Assembly: GCA_937864265.1 (NCBI GenBank)
Contig: CALMIR010000170.1
Location: forward strand, 24,830 to 88,829
Direction of reading: 5' to 3'
DNA from: an uncultured Saprospirales bacterium
Lineage (GTDB): Bacteria > Bacteroidota > Bacteroidia > Chitinophagales > Saprospiraceae
Length of the DNA: 64,000 nucleotides
In this document: positions 15,896-25,942 of the stretch, one piece after another
Numbering within the stretch: position 1 is the stretch's first letter
How the letters are laid out: each line of letters opens with the position of its first letter
Program-made: the position numbers and the translations under genes
Notes under the pieces: generated by a model
What the model was told of the DNA's origin: nothing
The model's database searches: none
The model's input: only the letters and a program-made list of their open reading frames with translations

Positions 15896-17449
15896 ATGCC
15901 AGATAAAGGAACGATAATCGGGGAGGAGGAACTGAAAGCGCCAGTTGTCAATAGAAATACCCATATTTTGGCGATCGCCATTGATGCGTACCAGCACTAT
16001 CCCGCATTGCACAATTGTGTGCGCGATACGGAGCGAATCATTGAATTATTGACCCAGAAGTACCAGTTTTCAACAGCTCATGTCCATAAATTGTACAACG
16101 ACGATGCGCGTGAAGCCAATATCGTACAGGCTTTGAAAAAACTGGTCCGGGAAGTAGCACCAGAGGACGTTGTCCTGATTCTTTACTCAGGTCATGGTGC
16201 TTTTGAAAAAGACATTGAGGAAGGGTATTGGATACCCGTTGATGCTCAAAAAAGCGACGCCAGCGACTATTTGCCCAATAGCATCATCGTAAAATACCTG
16301 CGCCACGTCAAGGCCCACCATTTGCTGTTGTTGGTCGATTCTTGCTTTTCCGGCGCTCTATTTACCCATAAGGCCATAGAGGAAGCAGCCAGCTTGAGGC
16401 TCGACCAGATTGCTTCCCGCTGGTTGTTCACCTCTGGCAGAAACGAACTGGTTTCGGATGGCCAACCCGGGCAGCACAGCCCTTTTGCCGACAACCTGAT
16501 CTATTTTTTGGAAAACAACCAACAACCGTATTTGTCCATTACCAGCTTGATTGAACAGGTAACCAAGGCTGTTGTACACAACGCCCGCCAAACGCCGCGC
16601 GGCGAACCCTTGACGGATGTCGGACACCGGGGCGGTCAATTTCATTTTTACCTGAAAGAATGGACTACTACGACAACCATAGACTCGAATTTGTATCGGG
16701 AAACTGGAAACGCATCTCCCCTGACACCCATACCAAAGCACCCCCAACCTTATTGGAAATACGGTATGGTGCTCGCTGCCCTAGGAGTCCTGCTGGGGCT
16801 ATTTTTATGGATGAACCCAAAAAAGGCGTCTTCCAATCAGGAGTCCGAGCTAGTTCAAGAAGAGCAACCGCCCGCTGAAGAGAAAAAACTGGACAGTATC
16901 TCGATTCCTGTTGAGCCTAAATCTGAGGCCGTAAAAACAGCCGATCAATGGTATGAAACAAGCCTGGAGTATGCGCAAAAAGGCCTTTGCAATGAGGCCC
17001 AAGGCGCTTATGAGGAATTTGACCGTCTATCGTCAAGCAACAAAAGTGACCAGCATCTGAAAAAATGCCGGGAAACAGCTAACTGGCAACAAGCCCTATC
17101 CCAAAATACGGAAACGGGGTATCGCAGCTACCTGAAAATCTATCCGGCAGGTGTGTATAGTGGTGCAGCCAAGCAGCGCATCGCCGCCTTATTTGCCTAT
17201 CAACTGGATTTCACCTTTAACATCAATAATTCCAAAGAACTGATCGTTTCCGTTTCCAAAGGGAAAAGCCCTTATAGTCTGGAATTAAGTCGGAAAGGCG
17301 TTCGTACGGAAAATCATCGGTTTGAAAACAGTCCTAGCCCTCCTATTGCTCTGGCTGCTTTTATCGGCAAAGGGGAAGGCCTGCTGACCATTACGGTAAA
17401 AGATGCTAACTTCAAATCCCATGCCCTGAAAACTTTCTTGCCGGAGTAA
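15896..17449 (+). CDS. Caspase family (peptidase C14) protein with a membrane anchor
   Basis: The 517-residue protein opens with a caspase/metacaspase domain: HILAIAIDAYQHYPALHNC, then the catalytic His in LILYSGHGA (His100) and catalytic Cys in LLVDSCFSG (Cys150). The domain runs to about 255. A single transmembrane helix lies at 289-306 (YGMVLAALGVLLGLFLWM). After it come an acidic linker, a helical repeat-like stretch (about 345-430: WYETSLEYAQKGLCNEAQGA) and a final beta-rich module (440-517). No signal peptide is present, so the orientation is uncertain. Bacterial caspase-like proteases often act in stress or defence pathways, cutting a partner on activation. The gene is 3 bases behind the secreted two-repeat protein. 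Confidence 0.88.
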   Translation: MPDKGTIIGEEELKAPVVNRNTHILAIAIDAYQHYPALHNCVRDTERIIELLTQKYQFSTAHVHKLYNDDAREANIVQALKKLVREVAPEDVVLILYSGHGAFEKDIEEGYWIPVDAQKSDASDYLPNSIIVKYLRHVKAHHLLLLVDSCFSGALFTHKAIEEAASLRLDQIASRWLFTSGRNELVSDGQPGQHSPFADNLIYFLENNQQPYLSITSLIEQVTKAVVHNARQTPRGEPLTDVGHRGGQFHFYLKEWTTTTTIDSNLYRETGNASPLTPIPKHPQPYWKYGMVLAALGVLLGLFLWMNPKKASSNQESELVQEEQPPAEEKKLDSISIPVEPKSEAVKTADQWYETSLEYAQKGLCNEAQGAYEEFDRLSSSNKSDQHLKKCRETANWQQALSQNTETGYRSYLKIYPAGVYSGAAKQRIAALFAYQLDFTFNINNSKELIVSVSKGKSPYSLELSRKGVRTENHRFENSPSPPIALAAFIGKGEGLLTITVKDANFKSHALKTFLPE

Positions 17450-17479
17450 GGCAGGCAACCTAACGCTCAACCAAAACAA

Positions 17480-18490
17480 ATGACCTACGATCAAATCCTT
17501 CAAGAGCTTAAGAACAAAAAATACCATCCCGTCTATCTGCTGCATGGGCCGGAATCCTATTTTATTGACCAAATTGCCGATCATTTGGAGCATCAGGTGT
17601 TGTCGGAAAGTGAAAAGGCATTTAATCTGACTATTTTTTACGGTAAAGATACCGATCAGATGGCCGTGACCGATGTTGCCCGGCGCTATCCGATGATGTC
17701 GCCTTATCAGGTGATACTCATCAAAGAAGCCCAGGATATGAAAAGCCTGGACAAACTGGAAGCCTATATCAACAACCCCGTAGCAACCAGCATCCTGGTC
17801 ATTTGCCACAAGCACAAAAACCTGAGCATGGTAAGCAAGCTGGGCAAACTGCTCCAAAAAAAGGCCTGCGTTTTTGAATCCAAAAAATTATACGACAATC
17901 AAGTGCCAGACTGGATCAGGCAATATTTGCAAAGCAAAAAACTTAAAATTGCCGATAAAGTAGCCGCGCTCATTGCGGAATACTTGGGAACAGAGTTGTC
18001 CAAAATCACCAACGAATTGGACAAGCTATGCCTGAATCTTCCCCCAGGCACGGAGGCGGTTACAGAAGCCCATGTAGAAGCCAATATTGGCATCAGCAAA
18101 GAGTTTAATATTTTTGAATTGCAAAGTGCCCTGGGAGAAAAAAACGTGCTTAAAGCCAACCGCATCATTCAATATTTCGCTTCTAACCCTAAGAAAAATC
18201 CCCCCCAAGTAGTCATCGCCTCGCTCTACGGTTTTTTTAGTAAAATTTACCAGTACCATGCAGTAAAAAATTTGCCGGAAAAAGAATTATTGAGTACCTT
18301 GCAGCTTCGATCTGCTTATTTCTTAAAAGACTATACCGCTGCTGCCCGCCATTTCCCCCCCACAAAGGCAGAAAGCGTCATTGCCCTCCTAAAAGAATAC
18401 GACCTGAAATCAAAAGGTGTTGGCTTTAACCATACTGGCAAAGAAGAAGGCGACTTGATGAAAGAACTGGTCTGGAAAATCTTGCATTGA
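17480..18490 (+). CDS. holA: DNA polymerase III subunit delta
   Basis: The delta subunit opens the beta sliding clamp as part of the clamp loader. The 336-residue product has the typical opening YLLHGPESYFIDQIADHLE, a first-domain segment YQVILIKEAQDMKSLDKLE, the middle helical domain (LGTELSKITNELDKL) and the C-terminal collar helices (SALGEKNVLKANRIIQYFA). Length is normal. No functional ATP-binding P-loop is expected or seen. It follows the caspase-like gene by 30 bases in the same direction; this is probably read-through of a housekeeping gene rather than a functional link. Confidence 0.92.
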   Translation: MTYDQILQELKNKKYHPVYLLHGPESYFIDQIADHLEHQVLSESEKAFNLTIFYGKDTDQMAVTDVARRYPMMSPYQVILIKEAQDMKSLDKLEAYINNPVATSILVICHKHKNLSMVSKLGKLLQKKACVFESKKLYDNQVPDWIRQYLQSKKLKIADKVAALIAEYLGTELSKITNELDKLCLNLPPGTEAVTEAHVEANIGISKEFNIFELQSALGEKNVLKANRIIQYFASNPKKNPPQVVIASLYGFFSKIYQYHAVKNLPEKELLSTLQLRSAYFLKDYTAAARHFPPTKAESVIALLKEYDLKSKGVGFNHTGKEEGDLMKELVWKILH

Positions 18491-18608
18491 CTTGTCATTG
18501 CTATAGTTATTTTGCTTCTGCTTGCTGTGAATAGACAGGGTGCTACTTCTTATGGCCCAAGCCACCCCCATCTAATGTCTAACATCTACCGTCTAATATC
18601 TAACAACC

Positions 18609-21600
18609 ATGAAGGCAAGTAAAATTTCTTTTTTTATTATTGTTGTTATATTGGGTTGTCATACAGCTATGCAAGCCCAATTGAGTGTTACTGGTGGCGA
18701 CACACCAGCCTTTACCCCAGAACAGTTGATATACGATGTTTGCCTGGGGCCGGGCATAAATGTATTGGAAGTAACTTATGAAGGTGTTCCCGCCGCAGTC
18801 GGGCGATTTTCCGGTGCAGGAAACCTCATTGGTATCGAAGAGGGTTTTGTATTAACTACCGGTTTTGCAGCCAATGCTTCTCAAAATACAGGCATTGACA
18901 ATCCGGCTGTAGTGAACGCGCTCGTGCCCAACAACAGCCAGGCCAGTCACCCCGATATTGGCGCTTTGGCCAACAACACCATCATTCGCGATGTAGCCGT
19001 TTATACCATCAAATTTGTGCCAACGGGCGATAGCATTCTGTTTCGTTATGTGTTTGCTTCCGACGAATACCCCAATTATGTATGCACAAATTTCAACGAC
19101 GTTTTCGCCTTTTACCTCAGCGGGCCGGATGCCAACGGTAATACCGTAACCAACAATTTGGCCAAAATACCGGGAACAGACCTGCCAGTCTCTATCAATA
19201 GTGTGAATAGCGGACAAATTGGCGGTTTTCCCACCGCAGACGAAATCTGGTGCAGCGCCCCCAACGGATCGCTGGATTATGCGGCCTTGTTTAATGTCAA
19301 TCCTGGCGGCATGCCTGTTTATAATGGTTTTACGGACGTATTTGTCGCTCGCTCCGCCGTAATTCCTTGCCAAGAATATACCATGGAATTGGTCATTGCC
19401 GATATAGGCGATGCGATATGGGATTCTGGCTTGTTTTTTGAAGCGGAGAGCTTTTGCTCCTTCAACGGGGAAAGCCATACCACTGCATTGGCTACCTTGC
19501 CGGAAGGCTGTGGGGCTTATGATTTTCCAATAGACCTTAGCATTTTCCCGGAAAATGAGTTTCCCCTTCACTTTGCATTCAGCGGCACGGCCACCAATGG
19601 CCTAGACTATAGCGGGCTGCCCAGCGAAGGGACAATAGAAGCCGGAGATGATCCTTGGCTTTTTGCGCTGGAAGTGCTCAATGATGGTTTGACAGAAGGG
19701 AGCGAACAAATTATTCTATTGCTCGAAGGGCAAAATTGCATTCAACAAAGCTATACCATTACCCTGACAGACCCCATTACCATTGGCGGGCCGGCCTCGG
19801 CTTTGTGTTCGCCCGAACCCATTTTATTGGAAGCGGTCGCTGACTCGGAAATCCTGAACCAGTTCAACCTCAGTTGGAGTACCGGTGCATCTGCCCCAAG
19901 CATTCTGGTTACCCCTCAACAGACCAGCACCTATACCCTGGTTTATAGCAATGACTGGGCTAGCTGTGCCGCTTCCTTTACCGTTGATGTTGAAGCCCCC
20001 GTTTTTGAGTGGACGCAAAGTTTGTGTTCCAATGAAGAAGGCGTGGTCATTAACGGCACTTTATACGATTTGTACAACCCTGTTGGTACGGAAATTTTGC
20101 CCGGTGGCAGCGTTGCGGGCTGCGATTCCATCATCCACATCCAATTCAGTCCGGCCTATTTCAGCCACCTCAACAGCACACTTTGTGCCGGGGAGTCGGT
20201 GGAAGTGAACGGACAGATTTACAATGCCAGCCGTCCGGATGGTCTGGAAATCATCGTCGGAGGTGCAGCCAATGGATGCGATTCGGTGGTCTATATTCAA
20301 CTCGATTTTCTGGACTTGGCTTCGTCTGTCCTCAATCCGGTGTTGTGCCGGGAAGATCAGTTGCTAGTCAATGGCCAGGTTTACAATTATGACCATCCGC
20401 AAGGGCTTGAAATCCTCTCTGGTGCGGCGGCCAACGGCTGCGATTCGCTGCTTACGGTGGACTTGCAGTTTTATGAAAGCTACAGCAGTGCGATAAGTGC
20501 TACCATTGATGAGGGCGCTGTGTATGAACTGTCAGGGCAGTCTTTTGCTGCATCGGGCTTGTACGAATTGATTTTTACCGACCAGAACGGCTGCGACAGT
20601 GTGTTGGTACTGGATTTAATCATCAATACGTTTACTTCCACGCCGACCGATTCCATCGCCATTGGGCAAACCGACACCTTGTGCGTCAATACCGATATTT
20701 TCCAGGAACTGGACTCCTTTACCAACGTCTGCGAGGGCGACAACACCAGCGTCGCTTTTGAATTGGATCCGGCCACAGGTTGCGTTATTTTTACCGGCAT
20801 AGGTGCTGGAGTGGATACGGCCTGCATCGTTGCTTGCGATGCTTATGGTGTTTGCGATACGACTATCCTGATCATCAGCGTATTTGACAACTTGCTGGAC
20901 GCCGTGGACGATTACGACACGACGCTGTGGAACCAGGCGTTTGTGCTGGATGTACTGGCCAACGACTGGACGGAGTCAACGGTTATCACGGACGTTTATA
21001 TTGTTTCGCCACCCACGCTGGGTTTTGCCAGTTTTGGCGCGGATGGCCTGCTGAGTTATAGTCCGGCTTTGGAAGCCTGCTTACAGGAAGATGTACTGAC
21101 CTATGCCATTTGCAATGAAATGGGCTGCGATACGGCCAGCGTGCACATTTGGCTGAACGAGGTAGAAGGTCTGTGCGACGCTGTTTGGCCGGGCGATGTT
21201 TTCAATGATGGCTTGGTCAACCAAATTGATTATTGGGCCATTGGCCTGGGCTACGGCGAGTTTGGCCCTATACGCCCCAATGCGACCATCGAGTGGACAC
21301 CCCAACCGGCCATCAATTGGGACAATACCATCACTTTTATTTATGAATTTGATTTGAAATACGCCGATTGTAATGGCAATGGCGCGGTAAATGTCGAGGA
21401 TGCCGACGTGGTATTCCTAAATTGGGGGCTGACCCATCCGGTTTTACCCCATGCTGTAGCTTTTCCAGCTTTAGAGGCAGGTGTAGAAATCCGTCAGTCC
21501 GCGGCCAACGGGGAGTGGCGCTATTTCGATCTGTACCTGGATCCCCTCAGCCCACTTGTTTCAGGGCTTTACGGCGCCAGTTTTCAAGTCCGCTACGACA

Positions 21601-22151
21601 ACAGCCGGGTATTGGACATCCAGTTTGAGCCAGATGCAGCTACGCTGGGAATATTGGATGGCGCGAATCCGGAGGCGATGCACCTGCAACAAAGCGACTG
21701 GGAGGCAGGCCGCTTCCAATCCGTTTGGAGTCGGCTCAATCGGCGTGAAGTGTTACCCGAAGGCCGGATGGGGCGCCTGAAAATGTGGTGCATCCAGGGC
21801 GATTGCGGTAACTGGGCATTGAGTAACCAACAAATGGTGCAGGCGGATGGCCAAGTATTTAACCTGAAAGGCGGGGCAACACCCGTCATCAACCACATCG
21901 AAGCACCTGTTGTTCCCCTTGAAATGGCGCTTTTCCCCAACCCGGCTACTCATGAGGTTCAAATTCAACTGCCCCAGGCTGGCTGGGTAGAATGCCTCAA
22001 TCTCCAAGGACAAATCCTTCAAAAGCGATGGCTGGAAGCAGGCTGGCAGACGATGTCTTTGGATGCTTTATCTTCTGGCCTATACCTCATCAGGCTGCGC
22101 TGTGCTGACGGGGTGCTGAGTCGCAAGCTCATGGTAGGGGAGGGGCAGTAG
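18609..22151 (+). CDS. Choice-of-anchor L protein with T9SS sorting domain
   Basis: A 1180-residue secreted protein. A signal peptide (about 1-24) is followed by a choice-of-anchor L domain (VTYEGVPAAVGRFSGAGNLI, GFVLTTGF, FRYVFASDEYPNYVC), covering about 25-290. From about 467 to 674 there are four imperfect repeats of ~65 residues, each with a Cys, a V-NG-x-Y strand and the ending GCDS-(I/V)-x-I/V. A dockerin-like segment (GDVFNDGLVNQIDYWAIGLG and DCNGNGAVNVEDADVVFLNW) precedes a cohesin-like part, and the C-terminus is a T9SS type A sorting domain (ALFPNPATHEVQIQ, SGLYLIRL, SRKLMVG). It is probably a large surface-exposed adhesin or matrix protein. Confidence 0.88.
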   Translation: MKASKISFFIIVVILGCHTAMQAQLSVTGGDTPAFTPEQLIYDVCLGPGINVLEVTYEGVPAAVGRFSGAGNLIGIEEGFVLTTGFAANASQNTGIDNPAVVNALVPNNSQASHPDIGALANNTIIRDVAVYTIKFVPTGDSILFRYVFASDEYPNYVCTNFNDVFAFYLSGPDANGNTVTNNLAKIPGTDLPVSINSVNSGQIGGFPTADEIWCSAPNGSLDYAALFNVNPGGMPVYNGFTDVFVARSAVIPCQEYTMELVIADIGDAIWDSGLFFEAESFCSFNGESHTTALATLPEGCGAYDFPIDLSIFPENEFPLHFAFSGTATNGLDYSGLPSEGTIEAGDDPWLFALEVLNDGLTEGSEQIILLLEGQNCIQQSYTITLTDPITIGGPASALCSPEPILLEAVADSEILNQFNLSWSTGASAPSILVTPQQTSTYTLVYSNDWASCAASFTVDVEAPVFEWTQSLCSNEEGVVINGTLYDLYNPVGTEILPGGSVAGCDSIIHIQFSPAYFSHLNSTLCAGESVEVNGQIYNASRPDGLEIIVGGAANGCDSVVYIQLDFLDLASSVLNPVLCREDQLLVNGQVYNYDHPQGLEILSGAAANGCDSLLTVDLQFYESYSSAISATIDEGAVYELSGQSFAASGLYELIFTDQNGCDSVLVLDLIINTFTSTPTDSIAIGQTDTLCVNTDIFQELDSFTNVCEGDNTSVAFELDPATGCVIFTGIGAGVDTACIVACDAYGVCDTTILIISVFDNLLDAVDDYDTTLWNQAFVLDVLANDWTESTVITDVYIVSPPTLGFASFGADGLLSYSPALEACLQEDVLTYAICNEMGCDTASVHIWLNEVEGLCDAVWPGDVFNDGLVNQIDYWAIGLGYGEFGPIRPNATIEWTPQPAINWDNTITFIYEFDLKYADCNGNGAVNVEDADVVFLNWGLTHPVLPHAVAFPALEAGVEIRQSAANGEWRYFDLYLDPLSPLVSGLYGASFQVRYDNSRVLDIQFEPDAATLGILDGANPEAMHLQQSDWEAGRFQSVWSRLNRREVLPEGRMGRLKMWCIQGDCGNWALSNQQMVQADGQVFNLKGGATPVINHIEAPVVPLEMALFPNPATHEVQIQLPQAGWVECLNLQGQILQKRWLEAGWQTMSLDALSSGLYLIRLRCADGVLSRKLMVGEGQ

Positions 22152-22172
22152 CGTCGGATTGAAGTTTTGTGG

Positions 22173-22202
22173 CAGGGAGGGGCTGTGTTGGGTCTCTCCC
22201 TG
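22173..22202. terminator. Hairpin between convergent genes
   Basis: CAGGGAG and CTCCCTG pair across a 16-base loop, just after the stop of the choice-of-anchor L gene and before the stop of the convergent pentapeptide gene. Weak stem, no T-run; the role is inferred from position. Confidence 0.35.
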
Positions 22203-22218
22203 TATGTGAGGCTTAGGT

Positions 22219-22614
22219 TTAGACGCTATTATTTTTCTTTTCCATTTCAGTCAAGAATGCCTTAGTGGTCAAATTGTGCCCATACCATCCGCAATGATTA
22301 AAATTGGAATTCACTAAGTCACAATTATTAAAATCTGCTCCGTCAATAGAGGCGTGCTCAAAATTGGCGCCACTTAGATTCGAGTCCTGAAAATAACAGC
22401 ACTTCATATTGCAATTTTTGAAATTGACGTTTTTCAAATTACACGCGTTAAATTCGGAAGAATGGAACCAAGAACCTTCAAAATTGGCGGCTTCGAGGTT
22501 CAAATCCTCAAATTTATTTTCCTCAAAATCCGAATCAGTGAAATCCCTTTCTCCTGAATCATATCTTCTCTGGAGTTCTACGGTGCTGAATATTGGTTTG
22601 TATTTTGTCCTCAT
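22219..22614 (-). CDS. Pentapeptide repeat-containing protein
   Basis: The 131-residue protein is made mostly of pentapeptide repeats of the A(D/N)Lxx kind, seen as a five-residue rhythm from about residue 28 to 112: FEDLNLEAANFEGSWFHSSE, then NLKNVNFKNC, CYFQDSNLSGANFEHASIDG and ADFNNCDLVNSNFNHC. These fold as a right-handed quadrilateral beta helix. Some family members mimic DNA and protect gyrase; most have no known role. There is no signal peptide, so it is likely cytoplasmic. It is convergent with the choice-of-anchor gene and lies downstream of the M60-like gene on the same strand. Confidence 0.85.
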   Translation of the reverse strand: MRTKYKPIFSTVELQRRYDSGERDFTDSDFEENKFEDLNLEAANFEGSWFHSSEFNACNLKNVNFKNCNMKCCYFQDSNLSGANFEHASIDGADFNNCDLVNSNFNHCGWYGHNLTTKAFLTEMEKKNNSV

Positions 22615-22705
22615 TTTTTAGTAAGCTTTCGAATACTGAAGACGCAACGCTCAGGAGCATTTTTCGGGAAGGGACTGCTCTAAGCAGCAGCTATTTTAAT
22701 TCCCA

Positions 22706-25444
22706 TCACTGCCTCAAAATTAAGACCCTTTTATTAATTTGTTCGCCACCAACTAAATTGATTTGCAGGATATACAAACCTTCACTTAGGGCAGATATAT
22801 CAATAATTCGACTGTGTTTTCCGTAAATCTGTAGTACCTGACCGTTTATTGAAACCATTTGCATACCCTCAATTTCCTGACGGTCGCGGCCCTCGGTTAA
22901 ATCAATATAGATTTCTGTCGAACTAGGATTGGGGTATATGCTTATTTCTGTTGTGCCTTCTTCGGACAAGCCCGTGAAAGTATATTGAGCAGTAGTTTCA
23001 CATCCGTCAAAATCTACCACGGTTACGGTTATGGTATTGCCAGTTGTATCCATTGAGATATGGTATGGTTCTACACCTCCCGTCACCATAATTTCTTGGT
23101 TTAACAGATCGAAAACCAGGGTGTCCAGCAAGCAGCAAAGGTCTGGGTTTTCATTGTTCGCTGGTTCACCGTCGGGAAAATAGCGGTCTATGATGGATTG
23201 CAGAATAGCTGCCCGGCTTTGGGCTTCAGCTTCATCGTAAGTCAATGACTTCAGGTAATGCCATCCTACCCCGTAATCAGGATGAGCCGTTGGTCCTTCG
23301 GTATATAGCGTTGGATACACAGAAAGGGCGTAATTGATAAACGCCGTTTTGTTCTCCGGAATCAGGTCAAAATACGCTTGTAGCCTATTGTACACGATGG
23401 GAGAAGGCAGCACGCCAAGCTGCTCCAATGTACTCTGAACTGCCGCTGAATCTTGTGAAACAAGGCCAAAAACATGGAATAAAGGACGCAGATCCGCCTG
23501 CGCGCCTACAGACATTCTGACCATTCTGCTGTCGATGTTTTGGTCATTGATGCCATGGTTAATCCCATTTTCAAAGTCTATGAATTCCTGTTTCCAGAAA
23601 TTCCTGAGCGGACACCACCCAAACAAATTGACGATCTCGAAATAGTGCCCATAGCCTCTATGCTGATAGCGGACTTCGTCGGTTGTCGTGTTGGAAATAT
23701 CCCTTTCTATTCCAAAAGTATTTGAAACCATTCTATGGGTAGCCGTATTGTCAATGCCATACGTATTTGGGACAAAACTGTAATTCACGGCTTCTTCCAA
23801 GTCTTGTCCCAAGCCATAATTCAACGCCATTATGTAAGGAAAATTCACGATAGCCTCTTCTTCACCTGGAAATTTGCTCATTGCCAAAGCATGCCCGGAT
23901 TCATGAAAGTTTACCTCGTCATCGGGCCCCGGGCCGTTAATAAAATAAGCCGGACCGGGTACATCATTATAGTTCAGCGGTGTGTTTGACATAGGATAGC
24001 CAATGGAATAGACCCCAGTTCTGATGTCTAAATCCGCAATCATGTACATATTGTGCTTATCGGGAATAATCTGTCTGGCCATAATGGAATTGACACCCTG
24101 CAAAGCCGCATCCCAATCCAGCATCGTTTGCTTGAGGTCATATTGTCCAGGCACAATCGAATGTTTGGGAATGGTGTACATCACATTGTCGGTCTCAAAA
24201 ACAGCCCAAGGGCCGGGTTTGCTTAGTTCAGCGTCAAAATCGGATGTTTTATGAAAAGTCTTCCACGAAAAGAAAGGTGCTTCTACACCGTTATTCACGC
24301 TAATTTCAACGATACCATCGTTAGCTCCGTAGGGAACAAGGATAGAAATCGCTCCACCTAAAGGATTAAATACTTCGATGGTACTTGAGTTAATCTCAAA
24401 TTTCTTAGATATCCTGTCCAATCGCCTGAATTCTGTGCGCTCGGTTAGGTCCCAATCATGTGAACCCACCCGTACCCAATAGTCTTTGCCTACCAAATCA
24501 TCCGGTACCGTAATGCTGGCGATACTTCCTGGCGATAAATACAGACCAGTTGGTCGAAGGGCATGTTCCATCCTATCCTGATTGATATCGTAGTACGGAT
24601 TCATTCCATCAGGGTCTTCAAAATTGGCACGAATCTGTACCAAATTGCTGAGGGTTGGATCTGTTGGCGGGGCAACGTATCCAGGGAATGCGGTGCAAGA
24701 GTTGAACTTCCAACCATCGAAATGCTGTGGATAAAGGGCATACACTGCTGGGGTAAATACATAATCAAATACACCTTGCTGAAGCGCAAGCATTGCCCGC
24801 TCTAGTTCCAGACCGGGAGCTGCTGCAGGATCTTTTGAAAAGCCGTATGCTGTGCTGGGGGTTGTAAAAAGTGCCCCGAATTGATTATCATAATCTTCAA
24901 CCACCGTTTTAGAGAGCAATAAAATAGACTCACTTTCGGCGAGGCATTCCGAGAATTGAACGAAGGTATTTTTGACCAGTGTCAGTTCACTAGTGGTAAG
25001 CGTGGTTGTTCCGTTGATGTGCGCTTTGAGGTCGTTGAGGGCATTTAGTACGATGCCACATGGATCTGAACAATTAACAATGACTATGGCATAACTCTGA
25101 ATATCATCGGCACCGCTGGAAACAAGCACCCCATCTACAAAAAGTTGATAACCGTAGGGCGCGTAAATACCGTCGCCATAAGTATCATAAATCTCGAAAA
25201 AAAGGCAACTGTTTGCTGGGACGCAGGTGCTGTCGGAGTAGGTGCTGAAGTCATCGTAAACACCATTTTGGCCACCTTGCAGGATGGTTGTACCTGCCAA
25301 ATCGGATAATTTCCAGGAAGTTTCTTCCCCCCAATTATCAGTGGCAATATCGACCCTTACCAGAAGTTCACCGACGCCACATTGAGCAAAGCCGAAGCCA
25401 GTGACAAGCACCAGAAAAAAAACGATCCATCCTAGTTTTTTCAT
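22706..25444 (-). CDS. M60-like zinc metalloprotease with T9SS sorting domain
   Basis: A 912-residue secreted protein with a signal peptide (about 1-20). The central region resembles peptidase family M60 (enhancin-like, mucin-directed): a beta sandwich segment with GSIASITVPDDLVGKDYWVR, VGSHDW and NPLGGAISILVP, then the zinc motif HESGH (His514 to His518) with a following Glu-rich stretch. A helical C-terminal part with SQDSAAVQSTLEQLG follows. The end has a T9SS type A sorting domain (SIYPNPSSTEIYIDL, ALSEGLYILQI, INKRVLILRQ). M60 enzymes cut O-glycosylated mucin-like proteins; the substrate here is inference. The start is set by the signal peptide. Confidence 0.8.
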   Translation of the reverse strand: MKKLGWIVFFLVLVTGFGFAQCGVGELLVRVDIATDNWGEETSWKLSDLAGTTILQGGQNGVYDDFSTYSDSTCVPANSCLFFEIYDTYGDGIYAPYGYQLFVDGVLVSSGADDIQSYAIVIVNCSDPCGIVLNALNDLKAHINGTTTLTTSELTLVKNTFVQFSECLAESESILLLSKTVVEDYDNQFGALFTTPSTAYGFSKDPAAAPGLELERAMLALQQGVFDYVFTPAVYALYPQHFDGWKFNSCTAFPGYVAPPTDPTLSNLVQIRANFEDPDGMNPYYDINQDRMEHALRPTGLYLSPGSIASITVPDDLVGKDYWVRVGSHDWDLTERTEFRRLDRISKKFEINSSTIEVFNPLGGAISILVPYGANDGIVEISVNNGVEAPFFSWKTFHKTSDFDAELSKPGPWAVFETDNVMYTIPKHSIVPGQYDLKQTMLDWDAALQGVNSIMARQIIPDKHNMYMIADLDIRTGVYSIGYPMSNTPLNYNDVPGPAYFINGPGPDDEVNFHESGHALAMSKFPGEEEAIVNFPYIMALNYGLGQDLEEAVNYSFVPNTYGIDNTATHRMVSNTFGIERDISNTTTDEVRYQHRGYGHYFEIVNLFGWCPLRNFWKQEFIDFENGINHGINDQNIDSRMVRMSVGAQADLRPLFHVFGLVSQDSAAVQSTLEQLGVLPSPIVYNRLQAYFDLIPENKTAFINYALSVYPTLYTEGPTAHPDYGVGWHYLKSLTYDEAEAQSRAAILQSIIDRYFPDGEPANNENPDLCCLLDTLVFDLLNQEIMVTGGVEPYHISMDTTGNTITVTVVDFDGCETTAQYTFTGLSEEGTTEISIYPNPSSTEIYIDLTEGRDRQEIEGMQMVSINGQVLQIYGKHSRIIDISALSEGLYILQINLVGGEQINKRVLILRQ

Positions 25445-25942
25445 GTTATAGCCTTCGCAAAGCGGTTATGAATATCATTATTTTGTGATCATTTGAAAAT
25501 CAGAATGAAAGAACCCATCTGTTTTCAAATCTACTTAAATTCAGATGTAAATGTTACAATTATTATTCTGATTAGTTATTTTTTTACGCTTTTCCTTTAA
25601 AAATCGGGCTAAGCGGTTCATTTTAAGTTTGTCCACTAGTGTAAGGGCTTTGATAAATTGGGAAGTAATTTTTTGCACGCTAAATACTAACAGCCAAGTA
25701 TTGATCGAAATATTGAAAAATCCCGCGCTAAGCAACCCATTCGCCTCAGCCTACCCCTTTGTTCCTCCCTTTTGCATAAAGCGGCAATTTGGAAAAGCTA
25801 CCTGCTCCTTGCCAGGGTATTGCGTCTGCTGAACCCCCGCCCAAAAACCGGATTCCCCAATAAGATAAGGAATACTTAGCCTACATCCCTTATAGGCCAT
25901 GATAAATAGAACCATTCCAACAAAAAGCCTTATCTTTCGCAG
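25445..25942. other. Gene-free stretch between divergent genes
   Basis: Between the M60-like gene and mntA I see no convincing coding region. The only open frame of note (25541-25735, minus) has low-complexity Lys/Asn-rich content. The first half is AT-rich, as expected of a promoter region. Just before mntA, TATCTTTC resembles a -7 box with one mismatch. Confidence 0.4.

Noticed and set aside
18852..19571. A 239-codon antisense frame in the choice-of-anchor L gene
   Set aside because: The sense strand encodes a recognisable domain; the antisense product has no coherent features.
25541..25735. Small minus-strand frame in the mntA upstream gap
   Set aside because: It ends in low-complexity Lys/Asn sequence and has no start context or neighbours.
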